The position numbers were made by a program, and so were the translations under genes. This document shows, piece after piece, positions 1-10,686 of a stretch of DNA of 37,831 bases. The stretch comes from Haplomitrium mnioides (taxonomy: Eukaryota > Marchantiophyta > Haplomitriopsida > Calobryales). The DNA lies in NCBI GenBank assembly GCA_049999725.1, contig JBNGIS010020548.1, positions 1 to 37,831 of the forward strand. Reading direction: 5' to 3'. The notes under the pieces are model-generated. The model did no database searches. It saw only the letters and a program-made list of their open reading frames with translations, and was not told where the DNA came from. Positions within the stretch are counted from its first letter, which is position 1. The number at the start of each line of letters is the position of its first letter.

Positions 1-156
1 AACGACAAAAAACAAATCCAAAAAACTCATGTACTTTTTGTTTTTAAGAAATTAACCTCATTTTTTAATGTTTTTTTATATGAAAAATCAGAATTTTTCC
101 AAAAAAAAAAGTTTCTATTCTGAGTAGCATGTTCTTGGTTCAAAGTAGCGGTTGTT
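1..156 (-). mobile_element. E0: right-hand end of a TIR transposon (rest lies left of the window)
   Basis: AT-rich DNA ending in the family terminal repeat at 123-156, followed by gypsy protease sequence from 157. The whole 156 bp resembles the reverse complement of the left end of E1 (5758-5915): the same order of poly-A/T blocks leads into the TIR. This makes E0 a relative lying in the opposite orientation to E1, with its transposase-side end here. The expected 4-bp target duplication is GATT at 157-160; its partner lies outside the window. No coding sequence is visible. Confidence 0.8.
123..156 (-). repeat. Terminal inverted repeat of E0
   Basis: Reads toward the element end with the core TTCTTGGTTCAAAGTAGC and finishes in GGTTGTT. 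It is the reverse complement of the starts of E1, E2 and E3 apart from scattered changes. Confidence 0.85.
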
Positions 157-400
157 GATTGAGGAGACAATGCACCAATTGGGATTCAAGGAATTCCAAC
201 CCACCTCTTGAATCATACGGTTGGCCGATGGCTCTCGGGTCAAGCCTTTGGGGGCTCTATTGGAAGTGCCCACCAGTATTGGAGGCACAAAATTCAGATT
301 GAATTACTTGGTGATGCGACCATGACAAACCACTCCTTTCCCTATTTTGATCGGAAGACCATGGCTGTACGGAGCTTGAATCTTGCATAATTAGGGGAAT
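157..400 (+). pseudogene. Ty3/gypsy pol, C-terminal part of the aspartic protease
   Basis: Translated in the frame starting at 158, this resembles the end of a retropepsin domain from a plant Ty3/gypsy polyprotein. Recognisable blocks are RLADGSRVKPLG, then a GGTKF strand, then PILIGRPWL, the usual C-terminal protease signature. The catalytic DTG would lie to the left, beyond the E0 insertion. The frame is broken by stops (TGA near 205 and 326) and by a one-base shift near 385-400 before the linker. A dead fragment of the same polyprotein as the RT, RNase H and integrase pieces downstream. Confidence 0.75.
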
Positions 401-885
401 TCCACTCTTGTGTTTGGTCTGGAGAGAATAGTAGTTCATTACGGGCAAAACTGCATAAGAAGATGACGCAAGCTAGGGAGGAGTATGATAGTAAATGGTC
501 AGAGGAAGAGGTTGAGTCAGAATGCTATTACTGGGTCCAGTTGGTCAGTGAGGCCATAGAAGAAGATCTATTGGGAGAAGGTGTAGTGGTAGTCAATCAG
601 ATAGAGCTGACAAGGAGCGTGAAAGCAGAATTTGGTGCTGATGGGATTGTTCGAGCTTTGGAGGAGAATGAAGTGGCCGAATGTGAGCTACAAAGAGAGT
701 TGGGACCTATCGGCATGCACAACCCCAAAGAAAGCGGAAGGGGGAAAAGGATGGTGCACAGAGGATTGCATTGGGAAACCCTAGAGGAGGACGATGATGT
801 GCTCTAAAGGAATGAAGTGGGAGTGGTGAGAGTTGCGCAACATAGAGAGGTGGTCGTATATGAGAGTTGAAAATTCCATGTAGGA
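401..885 (+). pseudogene. Ty3/gypsy pol, acidic linker between protease and reverse transcriptase
   Basis: An open stretch at 463-807 encodes 114 residues rich in Glu and Asp with no catalytic motif. Plant Ty3/gypsy polyproteins commonly have such a variable acidic linker between protease and RT, and position and strand fit. It follows the protease fragment after a frame change and precedes the RT start at 886. On its own the protein would not be identifiable; the assignment rests on context. Confidence 0.55.
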
Positions 886-1148
886 GTGGGATTACCCGTG
901 GTAAAAGAGAGAGCCTTAATTCAGACCATCATAAACTTCAATGAGATCTTTGCGTGGAGTCATGAAGACTTGAACGGAGTTCCAAGAGAATTGGGAGAGC
1001 ATCGTATCGATCAAGAACCTATAGCCGTACTAGTGAGGCAACGTCAATATCGAATGAATCCCATATTCTCCTTAATGGTGAAAGAGAAGATTGACAAGTT
1101 GTTGGAGGCTGGTTTTTTCTACCCTACTTTGAAAGGCAAGTGGGTGTC
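886..1148 (+). pseudogene. Ty3/gypsy pol, N-terminal part of reverse transcriptase
   Basis: Contains the block that opens plant Ty3/gypsy RT domains: FAWSHEDLNGVP, then EHRID, then VRQRQYRMNP, then KEKIDKLLEAGFFYP. The domain stops at the codons for KWVS, where a 2.75-kb element is inserted. The next RT residues (PLVVEPKKVG) resume at 3905. The codon split by the insertion is completed by the first base after the duplicated target. Conserved enough for confident assignment, but not functional. Confidence 0.9.
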
Positions 1149-3899
1149 TGTCAACTTGGTCTCTTGGTTTCTGAATCAAAATAACCCCAAAGCAACCTCA
1201 CCCAATCTGAAATAGTGTTATTAAAGGATTCTTTTGGTTGGGAGGGATCTCAAATGGCATTGCTTGGATTTAAGAAAGGGTTGGGATGAGGAATCCAGAC
1301 TCAATGCAGGTCTGGACTCTGTATTTCAGATCTGTCCTTGAGGTTCAGATCTGGACTACTAGTGTCCAACCTTCTTGTCCTCCTCCAAACCAACCCCAAG
1401 CACCTCTCCTTTCTAAAATAGGGAGTGTTGGACCTGGCTAGAGGGTTCGATCTCTCTTTCTGGGTCAAACTTGCTCTGAGTGTTGCCTTGAGTCCCTTGC
1501 ACTCCCTCTCCTCTAATTGCTAGTCTATACTTTGTTCTTGTTAGAATAGAGGAGGGGAACTAGATCTGACCTCTGGTTGTGTTGGGAGGCCAAACTCTCA
1601 CTCTCAATAGGTTCAAGGGGTCTTGCTAGCTGTGTTGAAACTTACAACCAGCCCCAACGATGCCTCCACCTCCTCTTTGATCTTTCACGCTGATGCTCCT
1701 TGTTTTTCTAGATCTAAAATCAGATCTGGAATTCAGGGCTAAACCTATTCCAGCCACCACAAAACCACCATGTTACAAGCACAATGCAATGCACACTAAT
1801 CTATGCTCTTCCACTTTATTGCAAGATCTGAACTGCACTTCAGATCTGATTTTCTACAATCACTATGGCAGTTATAAGACCTTCTTATAACACATAAAAC
1901 CAAAAATCATCAAGCTCTCTAACCCCACACCCACGCACCTCAGCTTAGATCAGCTTTACCTCCACTTTCCAGAGGGTTCATGTATATTTTGCTCCCTCAC
2001 TAGAGAGATGGCCCTCTTAGCCATTGGAACCCATACACCCCCACCACATTGAGTGTGTTCACATAGCTGACCTCCTCTTGAAACCAGCCTTGACACCTCT
2101 AAGTACAGGAATGACACTCACCATGGATTGTTTGCAACTTGAAAATCACATCTCCCTTGGTTGTTAGAGGAATGTGGATGCCCTCTTCCGATTTGATGAT
2201 TGAATGATGTTGGTCTCCCAATGTGGCCTGTTGGATTGGAAAACTGAAGAAGTGCAAAGCATCTGCCCTATCACATCTGAAGAACATGTCTCTTGGCACA
2301 ACTAGAGGTCTCATGCTTCTCTGTTGAGCCTCACCATATGGGCCAGACATGTGGACAAAGCTCCCATGCTCACCTCCTCTCACCAGCCTATGCACATAAT
2401 CAATCCTCACAACATTCACCTCTTCCTGACCTGGTCTGAGTGCTCCCTCCTTGAAGACCTCCCTCCAGCTGATGAAGCCTTCTGAGAATGATGCAAATGT
2501 GCTATCCCAAGAGCTATGCCCCCTAGGGTTGAATGCAACCTCAAATCTCCACCTTTGAGTCCAAAATCAATCCAATGGTCGCAGATCAATAATTCAACAA
2601 CCAGTCTTTGCACTAGTACATTGTCAAAAAAAAAAACAAATGCTACCATTAGCAGGATCTCATTGACACAAACTCAACATGACTTTTCTTTCTTCATTTG
2701 GTTGCCTATAGCTCTCGCAATCATCAGATTTGTCAGAGCTACCTGTTGAACAAAAAATGACAGTTCGACCTTCAAGCAGACCCCTTTTGCCTATGCCACA
2801 TGTCACTATAAAGTTTGCTTGACCTTTACACACCCGTCTCTTCCTACCATGTGTCACGCGCCGATTGGTTGACACCTCGTTGCCCTCTTCTTGAAGAAAT
2901 TTCTTGGCAGAATTGAAAGTTTGAACTTTAAATGATCACCGTGTCCTTGATACTATGTGATTTGATGAGATCTTGGATACATTGGATTTGCATTAAAGCC
3001 CTCTCTCCAACAAGTTAAAGATCAAGTAGAATGAAGGTTATCCCATCATCAAAATCTCCCTTTGAGTTCGAAGGGGTAATTCTACCACAAAAACAGGGAT
3101 CTTGCAAGGACTAATGCTCCCTCATTTCTCAATCATTTATCATGAAAAGGGCTCAATGTGTAAAACTTTTAATTTTGCTTCCAACATGATAAAAATAAAG
3201 CAATTTGGTTGAGAAATAAGGAAGCAACGCTTTCTTGACTCCTATTTCTTACCTTGGAGTCCCCTTGGAAGGCGTTGACAAAGAAGAGGAGCTTGCTTGG
3301 TCCCATAAGTGAAGCTCAAGACATTGGATGCAGTATATATAGATTTTTCCCTACTAACTCTTCATGATTGTTATTGTAGATGTACTCTTCTACTTGTCCC
3401 TTGCTAGCCTAGCTAAGTGGAGGCTTGGGTCAATCTGGGCAGCTTGTCCTCGAAGTTAAGTTTGGGCAAACTGTCCAGTGAGCTTAAATAGATTAGAATA
3501 GTTAGGATAGTTTTGAAAAAAAATAACTTTACTTTTTCAAGAGTTGGCCGAGAAATTTCTAGACCCCTATTGCAGAAATTTCCAATTTTTGCTCCACCTC
3601 TGATCTTCCTCAATGTTTTGTTCTACCTTTTTTTTTGCTTCATTCTCCAACTTTTCATTAACTTCTATTTTTTTTTCTCTTTGCTCGTGTCCGATGCCTT
3701 GTTGTTCTCCATTTTCATTTGTCCTCCATGGTTTGAACCAACTTCCCTTGCTCTCTTTCCATATGTCCTCCCCTTATGCTCCAATTTTGTTGAGTGCATG
3801 CTTTTGAACTCTTCATGAGCTGTTTTTTGCAATCAATTCATGTGATGTGCCTCCTGTAAACTCCTGAAAATTGTTAAGCTTACAAAACACTTGTTGACA
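1149..3899. mobile_element. TG...CA element inserted in the RT, probably a solo LTR or LTR-like remnant
   Basis: Begins TGTCAAC and ends GTTGACA, a perfect 7-bp inverted end with the TG...CA form of LTRs. It is flanked by GTGTC (1144-1148) and ATATC (3900-3904), which fit a 5-bp target duplication that has since gained two transitions. Removing the insert with one target copy joins the RT codons in frame, which supports these boundaries. No gag or pol motif was recognised inside. Open stretches at 2099-2419 and 2416-2649 (minus strand) match nothing I know. No second LTR copy was found, hence solo LTR as the preferred reading; a non-autonomous element remains possible. Confidence 0.65.
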
Positions 3900-3904
3900 A
3901 TATC

Positions 3905-4690
3905 ACCTCTAGTTGTGGAGCCGAAGAAAGTCGGGTTGGATGGGAATTAGAAGATTTGAGTCTGCTTAGATTTTTGAAGTTGAATGGGGCAACAAAGAAG
4001 GATCACTATTTGTTGCCATTCACCAACGAGGTGTTGGACTTAGTAGCTGAGCAAGAAGTATATAGCTTCTTGGATGGCTACTCATGGTACAATCAAATCT
4101 GTTTCAAAGATGAGGATCAACTTAAGACAACATTCACTACAAAGTGGGGGGTAGTCGTCTTCTGCACAATACCCTTCGGACTCTACAATGCACCTAGAAT
4201 ATTTCAAAGAATGATGATGAATATCTTCCATAATTACTTGAGGAAGTTCTTGGAGATTTTCATTGATGACTTTGTGGTGTATGGGAAGATATGTTACTAT
4301 GACCGAAATATGAGGCTCTCTTTCTAGTGTTGCCGAGAGACAAGATTACGAGTGCATCTAGGGAAGTGCTTCTTTGGAGTGAAAGAAGGAGTGCTTCTTG
4401 GCCACAAGATATCTAGCCGAAGAATCGAGGTGGACCAAAAGAAGGTCAGCTTGTGGATGAAGGTATCATTCCTTATGAATCTGAAGGAGGTGCAAGGGTT
4501 CTTAGAGTGTGTGGGCTACTATCAAAGATTCATTGCCTAGTTTGCATCAATAGCCTTACCTCTCACAATAATGATGAAGGGGGGAAGTGACTTTGAGCCC
4601 ACTACAAAGAGATTGTCTAGTTTTCATGAGCTGAAGAAGTGACTGGCGAATGCATCAATGCTTATGCCACCTAGTTGATGGGGGGAATTC
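3905..4690 (+). pseudogene. Ty3/gypsy pol, reverse transcriptase fingers, palm and thumb
   Basis: Continues the RT from 1148. Motifs in order: PLVVEPKKVG, KLNGATKKDHYLLPF, a YSFLDGYS strand with the first catalytic Asp, DQLKTTFTTKWG, PFGLYNAPRIFQRMM, and FIDDFVVYG with the catalytic Asp pair. The thumb region follows (LGHKISSRRIEVDQKK, then LKEVQGFLECVGYYQRFIA). One base is missing near 3974, after VCLDF. Several stops replace expected Trp, Arg or Gln codons (for example at 3950, 3956 and 4325), mostly changes expected from C-to-T decay at methylated sites. No intact frame survives. Confidence 0.92.
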
Positions 4691-5100
4691 TATGTAATGA
4701 TTGACATATCGAGCTTTTGTATAGGAGCAGTGCTGAGTCAGATAAATGAGGAAGCCCAAGATCATCCGAATTACTTTGCATGTAGGTTGCGGTCTACCAC
4801 GGAGAAGAACTATTCTGCCACCAATCAAGAAGCTTTGGGGATCATCTACATGTTGAAGAAGTTCAAGCATTATCTCCTTCATTACAAGGTGATTTTTTAC
4901 ATAGATTATAATGTGCTTAAGTATATGGTTAATAGATCAGATGTGATGGGGAGGATTGAGAGGTGAATGCTTCTCTTCTAGGAGTTCAATTTCGAGGTGC
5001 GGATAAAACATGGGAAGAAGCACAACAATGCCAAATTCTTCTGTCAAGTGGACGGGTTGATCAATGCAAAATAGGGGGAAGATGCTTTCCCACATACAGA
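4690..5100 (+). pseudogene. Ty3/gypsy pol, RNase H domain and C-terminal extension
   Basis: The frame at 4697-4966 encodes an RNase H start (IDISSFCIGAVLSQ), then EKNYSATNQEALGIIYMLKKFKHYLL, then FYIDYNVLKYMVN, the usual order in Ty3/gypsy. The first Asp (DIS), the Glu (QEALG) and the Asp of YIDYN are still visible. The domain continues past a TGA near 4964 into FNFEVRIKHGKKHNNAKFFC, the tail that precedes the integrase. It is in the same frame as the RT upstream, separated by stops. Confidence 0.9.
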
Positions 5101-5757
5101 TATGTTTCATCTCAGAGCAAGGAAACCGACGAAGTAAGCCGATATCAACGAGTTTTTTTTTCGACATAGTTACCCAAGGGCAACAACAGGGAAGAGGCAA
5201 CAGTCTTTCTCCAATGAATGAAGCCATATCTAATGGTGAAAGGAGTGTTGCACAAGAAGAGTTTGGATGGTGTGATCAAGAGGTGTCTAGAATGAGACCA
5301 TGCTACACTGGTGATAAGGGTGTTGTAGGAAAAAGAAGTGGGAGGGAACTTTGCAGTCAATACCCCTCTGAGGAAAGTGTTGGATGGATGACACTAGTGG
5401 CTGACCATACATAAGGGTATCCACTTCTTTGTGAAGAGATGCAACTCATCTCAAAAGACAAGGAAATCCACGGCCTCTCAACATCACCTATTTGTTCCAA
5501 TCAATCCTCTAGCACCATTTGAAAAGTAGAGCATCGATTTCATCGAGTTGATCGCACCATCCATTTGCTAAGGAATTCGATACATCCTTTTGGTTTTAAA
5601 TTACACCACCAAATGGGTTGAGGCAAGGGCTACCTAAAAAGATGATGCGAAGACAGTGGCAACCTTCTTGAGGAGATGTTTTGTAGTTTGGAGCACCAAA
5701 GGAATTTGTAGGTGACCAAAGAACACATTTCATCAATGTGGTGATCAAGGATTTGAC
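5100..5757 (+). pseudogene. Ty3/gypsy pol, integrase zinc finger and first two catalytic residues
   Basis: Translation in shifting frames shows the start of an integrase: VKGVLHKKSLDGVIKRCL, a His-rich segment leading to GGNFA, and a RCNSSQK block from the HHCC zinc-finger end (its second Cys is now Ser). The strand carrying the first catalytic Asp follows (SIDFI, codon 5536-5538), then YTTKWVEARAT, then GDQRTHF with the second catalytic Asp (codon 5714-5716). The reading breaks at 5757 where E1 is inserted; the catalytic Glu lies 13.8 kb away at 19539-19541. Frame shifts and stops make it non-functional. Confidence 0.85.
5754..5757. repeat. Target-site duplication TGAC, left copy (E1)
   Basis: TGAC immediately precedes E1 and is repeated directly after it at 19471-19474. 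One copy belongs to the integrase reading frame. Confidence 0.85.
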
Positions 5758-5791
5758 AATGTCTGCTACTTTGAACCAAGAAAAGGCTACT
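5758..5791 (+). repeat. Terminal inverted repeat, left end of E1
   Basis: Starts AATGTC, then GCTACTTTGAACCAAGAA, and ends in a second GCTACT. It pairs with 19438-19470 on the opposite strand with a few mismatches. Confidence 0.85.
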
Positions 5792-7458
5792 AAAAAACAC
5801 AAACCTTTTTTAAAGGAAAAAATGTGGTTTCTTTGCTCAAAAAACAAAGAAAAAAAGGTTATTTTTTAAAAACAAAAAACACGTGAGTTTTTAGCTTCAT
5901 TTTCGGCCATTTTAACAAGGATGATAAAGCGAGAGTCAATTTCATCATGCAAAATCAAACAAAATTCTAAGTTTATATGAAAATATTGGAAATCTAGAAA
6001 TCAATTAAAGGTATAAAAACTATGATAAGTTTTCACAAGAAACTTGCATTTATCATTGGTTGCAATTCAAAGCCTAAAAATTGAAATATAGGTCAAAAAA
6101 ACTATTTTGAAATATGTTTGGTTGCATAAACTCTATGCACGCATAGACACAGTGCTCTTAAACCTATTTTTAATGGAAAAAAATTAAAAAACATGAGGAA
6201 AATGCCCAACCACACTAGAAGTCAAGGGAATGAGTTTGGAATTGTAGACATAAAAACCAACAAAATAAAACATTGCATAGATTAATGAGCTCTATTTTCA
6301 AGCTCAAGCAAAAAAGAAGCTTTCATTTGAAGTTGAAAATCCATGCACGTAAAAGTTAAAGTGGGCATATAAAAGAAGGTTTCATCAACTAAAAATATTT
6401 TATAATTTAGAGAAACATGTACACAAAGGAGTAATAGTTCAGAATCAAAAAGACAGTGGCTAAGGAGATGTAATTAAGATTGTAAACAAGAAACATCTCC
6501 AAGTCTTTAACTAGATTCTACCAAACAAAGGTTTCAAGTTCCACAAGAGAGTCTTTTGCCAATGTAGAATCTAAGTTCTTAATGATAGTCTTTGTATTTA
6601 GAAGCTTGAGGGTTGTATATCAGAAATAGAGCATGTGGAAGGCTTAGACTTCTACCCCAAGTCTATGCGCACATAGGAATCTAAGCTCAACATCTGAACA
6701 CTCCACCCCAAAGTCTATGCGTACATAGGAACTCAAGCTCGCCATTTGAACACTCCACAACAAAGACTATCAACAACCTAGGTTTTATGTTCTGCAAGAG
6801 AGTTTTTGCACGCAAGAGATTTCGACTTGCAAATCCAAGTCTATACATGCATAGGGTTGAGACTTTTACAACCAATGATATAAGCACTAAAGGTTCTATT
6901 TTTTGCAACAAACTCAACGCACGCTAAAGATTTCGTTTTCCAATTCAAAATCTAAAAGTAAAATGGGTATTAAGCTCTATATGTAAGTCAAAGCACGCCG
7001 AAGGTTTTTAGTTTTACATCAAAATCCTTATAAGCAAAAGATAAGTAGTCAATTTGAGCAGATGTTTTAGCAATGCAATAACCTTAAACTCTTCTAGCAA
7101 GTGATAAGGAAAAAAAGAACACACCTACATTTTAGATAAAAAAATATTTTACAATCTAATTGCATATATAACTAAAGATTCAAGCTTCATTTAGAGAAAA
7201 TAACATTCATTTTGGAATATATATTCTACTATTAAAATCAAGGTGGCAAATAAATTCAACAAATTTTTCCATGGCATTCTCACGTACTCTATAAACTAAT
7301 AATCTTAAATTACAATATAGTTGACAATATACAACAAAATTCTTAAATCACTTTAGTCACTCATCTCGACTTATTCGTATTCAACTTCAAAAAAATCATC
7401 AAGATTTTCTTGTTCTATCTCATTGTTAGTATTAGTGATTGAATCTCTTTCAAACACA
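5792..7458. other. E1 left subterminal region, non-coding
   Basis: AT-rich DNA with no convincing gene. The first ~120 bp are homologous to the E0 end. Scattered copies of the palindromic repeat type occur at about 6130-6155 (TCTATGCACGCATAGA) and 6655-6850 (TCTATGCGCACATAGGA and close variants, spaced about 65 bp apart). It forms the 3' flank of the minus-strand transposase-like gene. Confidence 0.6.
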
Positions 7459-9405
7459 TCATGATTCATTGCTTTTTTGTCTTTTATACTCAAAAAGATT
7501 TAATTTAATTGTAGCTAGAGTGGGTTTCTTCAATTGGCTTTTTTGTGTAAGAATAAAGCTAAAAGACAGAATCGTGATTTGTGTTACATCAAGTACATCA
7601 ATATGAAAATTGAATTTGTGTTTGCCTTTTGTTGTTGTTATTTTTTGTGAGAAGTATTGTCTAGAAAATGCATTCTCAGTCTCACAAACAAACCATTGAA
7701 GACATACTTCTTTTGGATTGGGGGGTTCTTCTTGACAAAACTTGAAGGATTTTGGCAATCCTAGACAATATGCCATTTAGATTCAGAGATGCAACAACAA
7801 AAATTAACATTCTAATTTTCATCTCACGTAGATTGCCAAATTTATTCCCAAATTTTCTCCATCATAGGTTTCTCGATGTGTAAATAGTGTTTGTTGTACT
7901 GGAGTATCTTCTTTTATCTGTTGAAAATCATTACAAGTGTTTGTCAACTGTGAAGGTGGAAAGGTGAATTCTGCTTCGAGTCCTCATCTTTGTTTTTCAA
8001 CTATGTAGGCTGCAATCTCTTGTTGGGCAAAACAAAAGTCATTCCACCATTGAATATCAAAATCTATATAGAACTTATAGAAGTTTTCACTTATGTTGTG
8101 TCTTATTGCAAAGACCCCTTTCTTGGCATCAACTTCTCTTTCTTCCTTTCAAGATCGTTTGATTCTAGAATATACCTTAAAAAGAGTCAACATTGAACTT
8201 ATAATCTCTCTATCCATTTTAAGTAGGCACTTGAGTTGAAAAATACCATCCAGAGATAACCAAAATTCATGAAATGAAAATTTTTTGCCCCAAATTTTTG
8301 CTTTGGAATCATTCAACTTGAATTTGAATTGTTGATCAAAAGTAATATCATGAATACTTTGAACTAGAGAGGAACATTGCTTAAAAAAATTTTTAAAATC
8401 CCAAGTTCCCATCAAAAGAATTATATGAGGTTTAGGATTGTACAATAATTTGCTTAGACTCTTAATCGTGAAAGCTTTGACATGTTTCAAATGTTTCGAG
8501 AATTGGTTGAACATTTGATCAATTTGATCATGAGTATAGCCAACCATGAGAAATCCCATCTTGATTTTTTGGAAAAACATTTTAGCAATAAGAAGAGTAA
8601 GATATCCAAACAAGATGGAATTCTTATTCTCTCGTATCGTATTGTCCAACTGAAGATACAAAGTTGGAGGCAACATCCTTTCAAAGTCACATAATATTTT
8701 GTTGAGCACAGTAATTATCAAGTTAGAATCGCTTATCAAGTTTCTATAGGCTCATTCAAGAAAGAGCATGATTTTATATTAGGGTATTAACAACATGCAC
8801 ACCCACAAAACAATCTTTATCAATGTTTTTTGGTAGTAAAGGCGAGTGTGGAATAACAGCTTTTTCTTTATCCCTTCTATTAATAACAACTCACAAGTAC
8901 TTTGACCATCGACATAATATTTTCTTTGATGGTTTGCAAGTTTTTGCTATTTCTTTCATTTATTGGTCACGATCAAGAAACAATTGGTGTTTATATTTGA
9001 CTAGATTATCACAAAGCACGAAAGATATAAAAGTGGTTTAGTAAAACATGTGTTGATGTTTTAAACTTCAAAATACAACCTTAGATGCCAAGAATATTCA
9101 AACCATCTTAAACAAATGTTTGGATTGGTAGAGCTGAAATTTTAATAAGAGATTAAAAATAAACTTGAGGTAATTTAAATAAAGTAGAATCCAAATAACA
9201 TTCACAATAAGTACTTGTGTTTGACTTGAAATAAACAAAAGTTTTGAAGGGAGAAAAACAATATTTGCTAACAAATGGTCACAAATTGAAACTATAATTT
9301 CAAAGGTAGCTTGGACTCTTTGTTTGCAAAGGATTAAAAAAATAGAACAAATCCTATATATGTATAAGATCAAAAGCTCTCATCATGATGGACTTTCCAA
9401 AATAA
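7459..9405 (-). pseudogene. Transposase candidate, DUF7869-like RNase H-type domain (E1 copy)
   Basis: Read on the minus strand through several stops. Near 9300 a segment aligns with the Cys-rich start seen in E3. Around 9000-8850 come KHQLFLDRDQ and PSKKILCRW, then IPHSPLLPKNIDKDCFVGVH near 8850-8790. The best-kept part is 8739-8149 (196 residues): LPPTLYLQLDNTIRENKNS, then GFLMVGYTHDQIDQMFNQFS. The pattern DNxxRENKN ... VGHTHxQIDQMF is how I recognise the DUF7869-type family, thought to be transposase-derived with an RNase H fold; the family name is from memory and not checked. The C-terminal part down to 7459 is less certain. The gene is the downstream half of the one starting at 10539 and is transcribed away from the methyltransferase. 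Premature stops make this copy dead. Confidence 0.6.
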
Positions 9406-9840
9406 GATTAGGAAATATGAAATAAACCAAATTATTTTGGAGGAATCTTCAAATGATAGCTTGGGAAATAATTCTAGCAAAGAGTCTCAATCAATCACTA
9501 TTTCGCTAGAGTTATCACCAAGGGCACTAATTATATTACAAAAAAACATTTCCTAGTAATAAAGATATTGATGAAGATTTCATTTAAGCATGGTACAGTT
9601 CTCTCAATCCTCAAGGAGGACCTCATCCTTCGAAAACTTATTACAAAGGAAAAAAAAATGTTCATGATGATGATCAAGATCTTCAAGACAATGAATTATC
9701 TCTGATTGTTGGATTCCCCTACATACCAAATTGACCACCACAATATAAGAATTCTTTGTTTGGGCCAAAACCCAAATGGGTAAACACCTTACATGAAAAC
9801 TCCTTGCCGGAAAGTACATTATGACGAGATTTTTTGGTCC
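9406..9840 (+). pseudogene. Inverted middle segment of the transposase-candidate gene (E1)
   Basis: This block is homologous to E3 37118-37530 on the plus strand, whereas the parts of the same E1 gene on both sides are homologous in the minus orientation. In the plus frame it encodes SKESQSITISLELSP, then VHDDDQDLQDNELS, then KNSLFGPKPKWVNTLHENSL, matching E3 residue for residue in many places. The motif GGAAAGT-CAT-ATGA occurs at both breakpoints in opposite orientation (about 9383-9403 and 9809-9830). So a ~0.43-kb piece of the gene was flipped in E1. Minus-strand open frames here are antisense noise. Confidence 0.7.
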
Positions 9841-10539
9841 TATACGCGTATTGGTTTGCTTTATATTTTTTAATCTTATTGCGATGGTCAACTTGAATTG
9901 AAATCACTCGTTGTTTGAGTGGTACTATAGAGGACAACGATTCAACTCCAAAATTGAAACCATCCATTGATTCTATGCTTTTTATGTTGTAGACAAACAC
10001 ATTTTGATCTTGAATTTTGAGGTCTTCATCAAAAGAAGACAAAGAAAAGTCCACAACCATATGGAAATTCTGAGTTGAACATCTTTCTATTGATCTGCAA
10101 GAGCAGTTAAAAACAAATATTCAACTTTGACTGCTTGACCGACAACAGAGATTGAAGATGTGCAAAAAAATGAGTCTTGGATCCAATGCATGCATTGGGT
10201 TCCCTCTTTGATCCTTTGCACCAACTTGTTTATTTTTTGTTCCTATGCACGCATTGGATTCACTCTTGGACCCTATGTGCATATAGGGTTCAATCCTTGA
10301 AACTATATATGCATAGGGTTCACCTTCTTGATCCTCCTAGACAGAGCTATTTGATTCAACAAAAACCATCCTTTTCCCAAATATACTCGCCACCACACTA
10401 GATGCCTTGGGTAGTCCATCACTTAACTCCAAAGAATTGTGATCTGAACTAATATCTAGTTGTCGGTCAAAAGTAATACTTTTTGTGAACATGAATCTTG
10501 GAGCTCTAACCTCTTCTTGCCTTTGAAAACTCCAGCCAT
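9841..10539 (-). pseudogene. N-terminal region of the transposase candidate (E1 copy)
   Basis: Starts at the ATG at 10539-10537 (minus strand) with MAGVFKGKKRLELQDS, homologous to MAGVLKGKRRLEFQDSSSYK at 36449 in E3. A run of 10-residue repeats follows at about 10330-10165 (EPYAYIVSRI, EPYMHIGSKS, ESNACIGTKN). A further conserved stretch at 10060-9870 includes FNFGVESLSSIVPLKQRVIS, matching FYFGDEPLSPIAPLKQQLIS in E3. Frame shifts and stops break this copy. The region has no known fold that I recognise; it is Ser- and charge-rich and probably disordered. Its start lies 312 bp from the methyltransferase start, in a divergent arrangement. Confidence 0.65.
10165..10330 (-). repeat. 30-bp in-frame repeats in the transposase-candidate exon (E1)
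   Basis: About five 30-bp units with a core like CCTATGCGCGCATAGG, each encoding ten residues. The same position in E3 is 36667-36816. Keeping the length a multiple of three fits a coding exon, unlike the 25-bp versions elsewhere. Confidence 0.65.
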
Positions 10540-10686
10540 TGAAAAAGCTTACTAAAAAATCAATTATTTGAGGAAACTATTTTAGCAAATATTGTCAACC
10601 TCTAAGAGCCTACCTAAAATGACAAAGTTGCAAATTTTTTGTGAAGAAAATGAAAAAAAGAAATCAGAAAGATTAAAACAAGTGAT

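Noticed and set aside
123-5791. The inverted GGTTCAAAGTAGC copies at 123-156 and 5758-5791 as the two ends of one element containing the gypsy pol
   Set aside because: The copies point outward from the gypsy DNA. The target duplications and the rejoined integrase show that the elements lie on the other sides (E0 to the left, E1 to the right).
9604-10060. Minus-strand frames at 9604-9891 and 9719-10060 as separate small genes
   Set aside because: The 9406-9840 part is the inverted block whose coding sense is plus; the rest is the N-terminal part of the transposase candidate.
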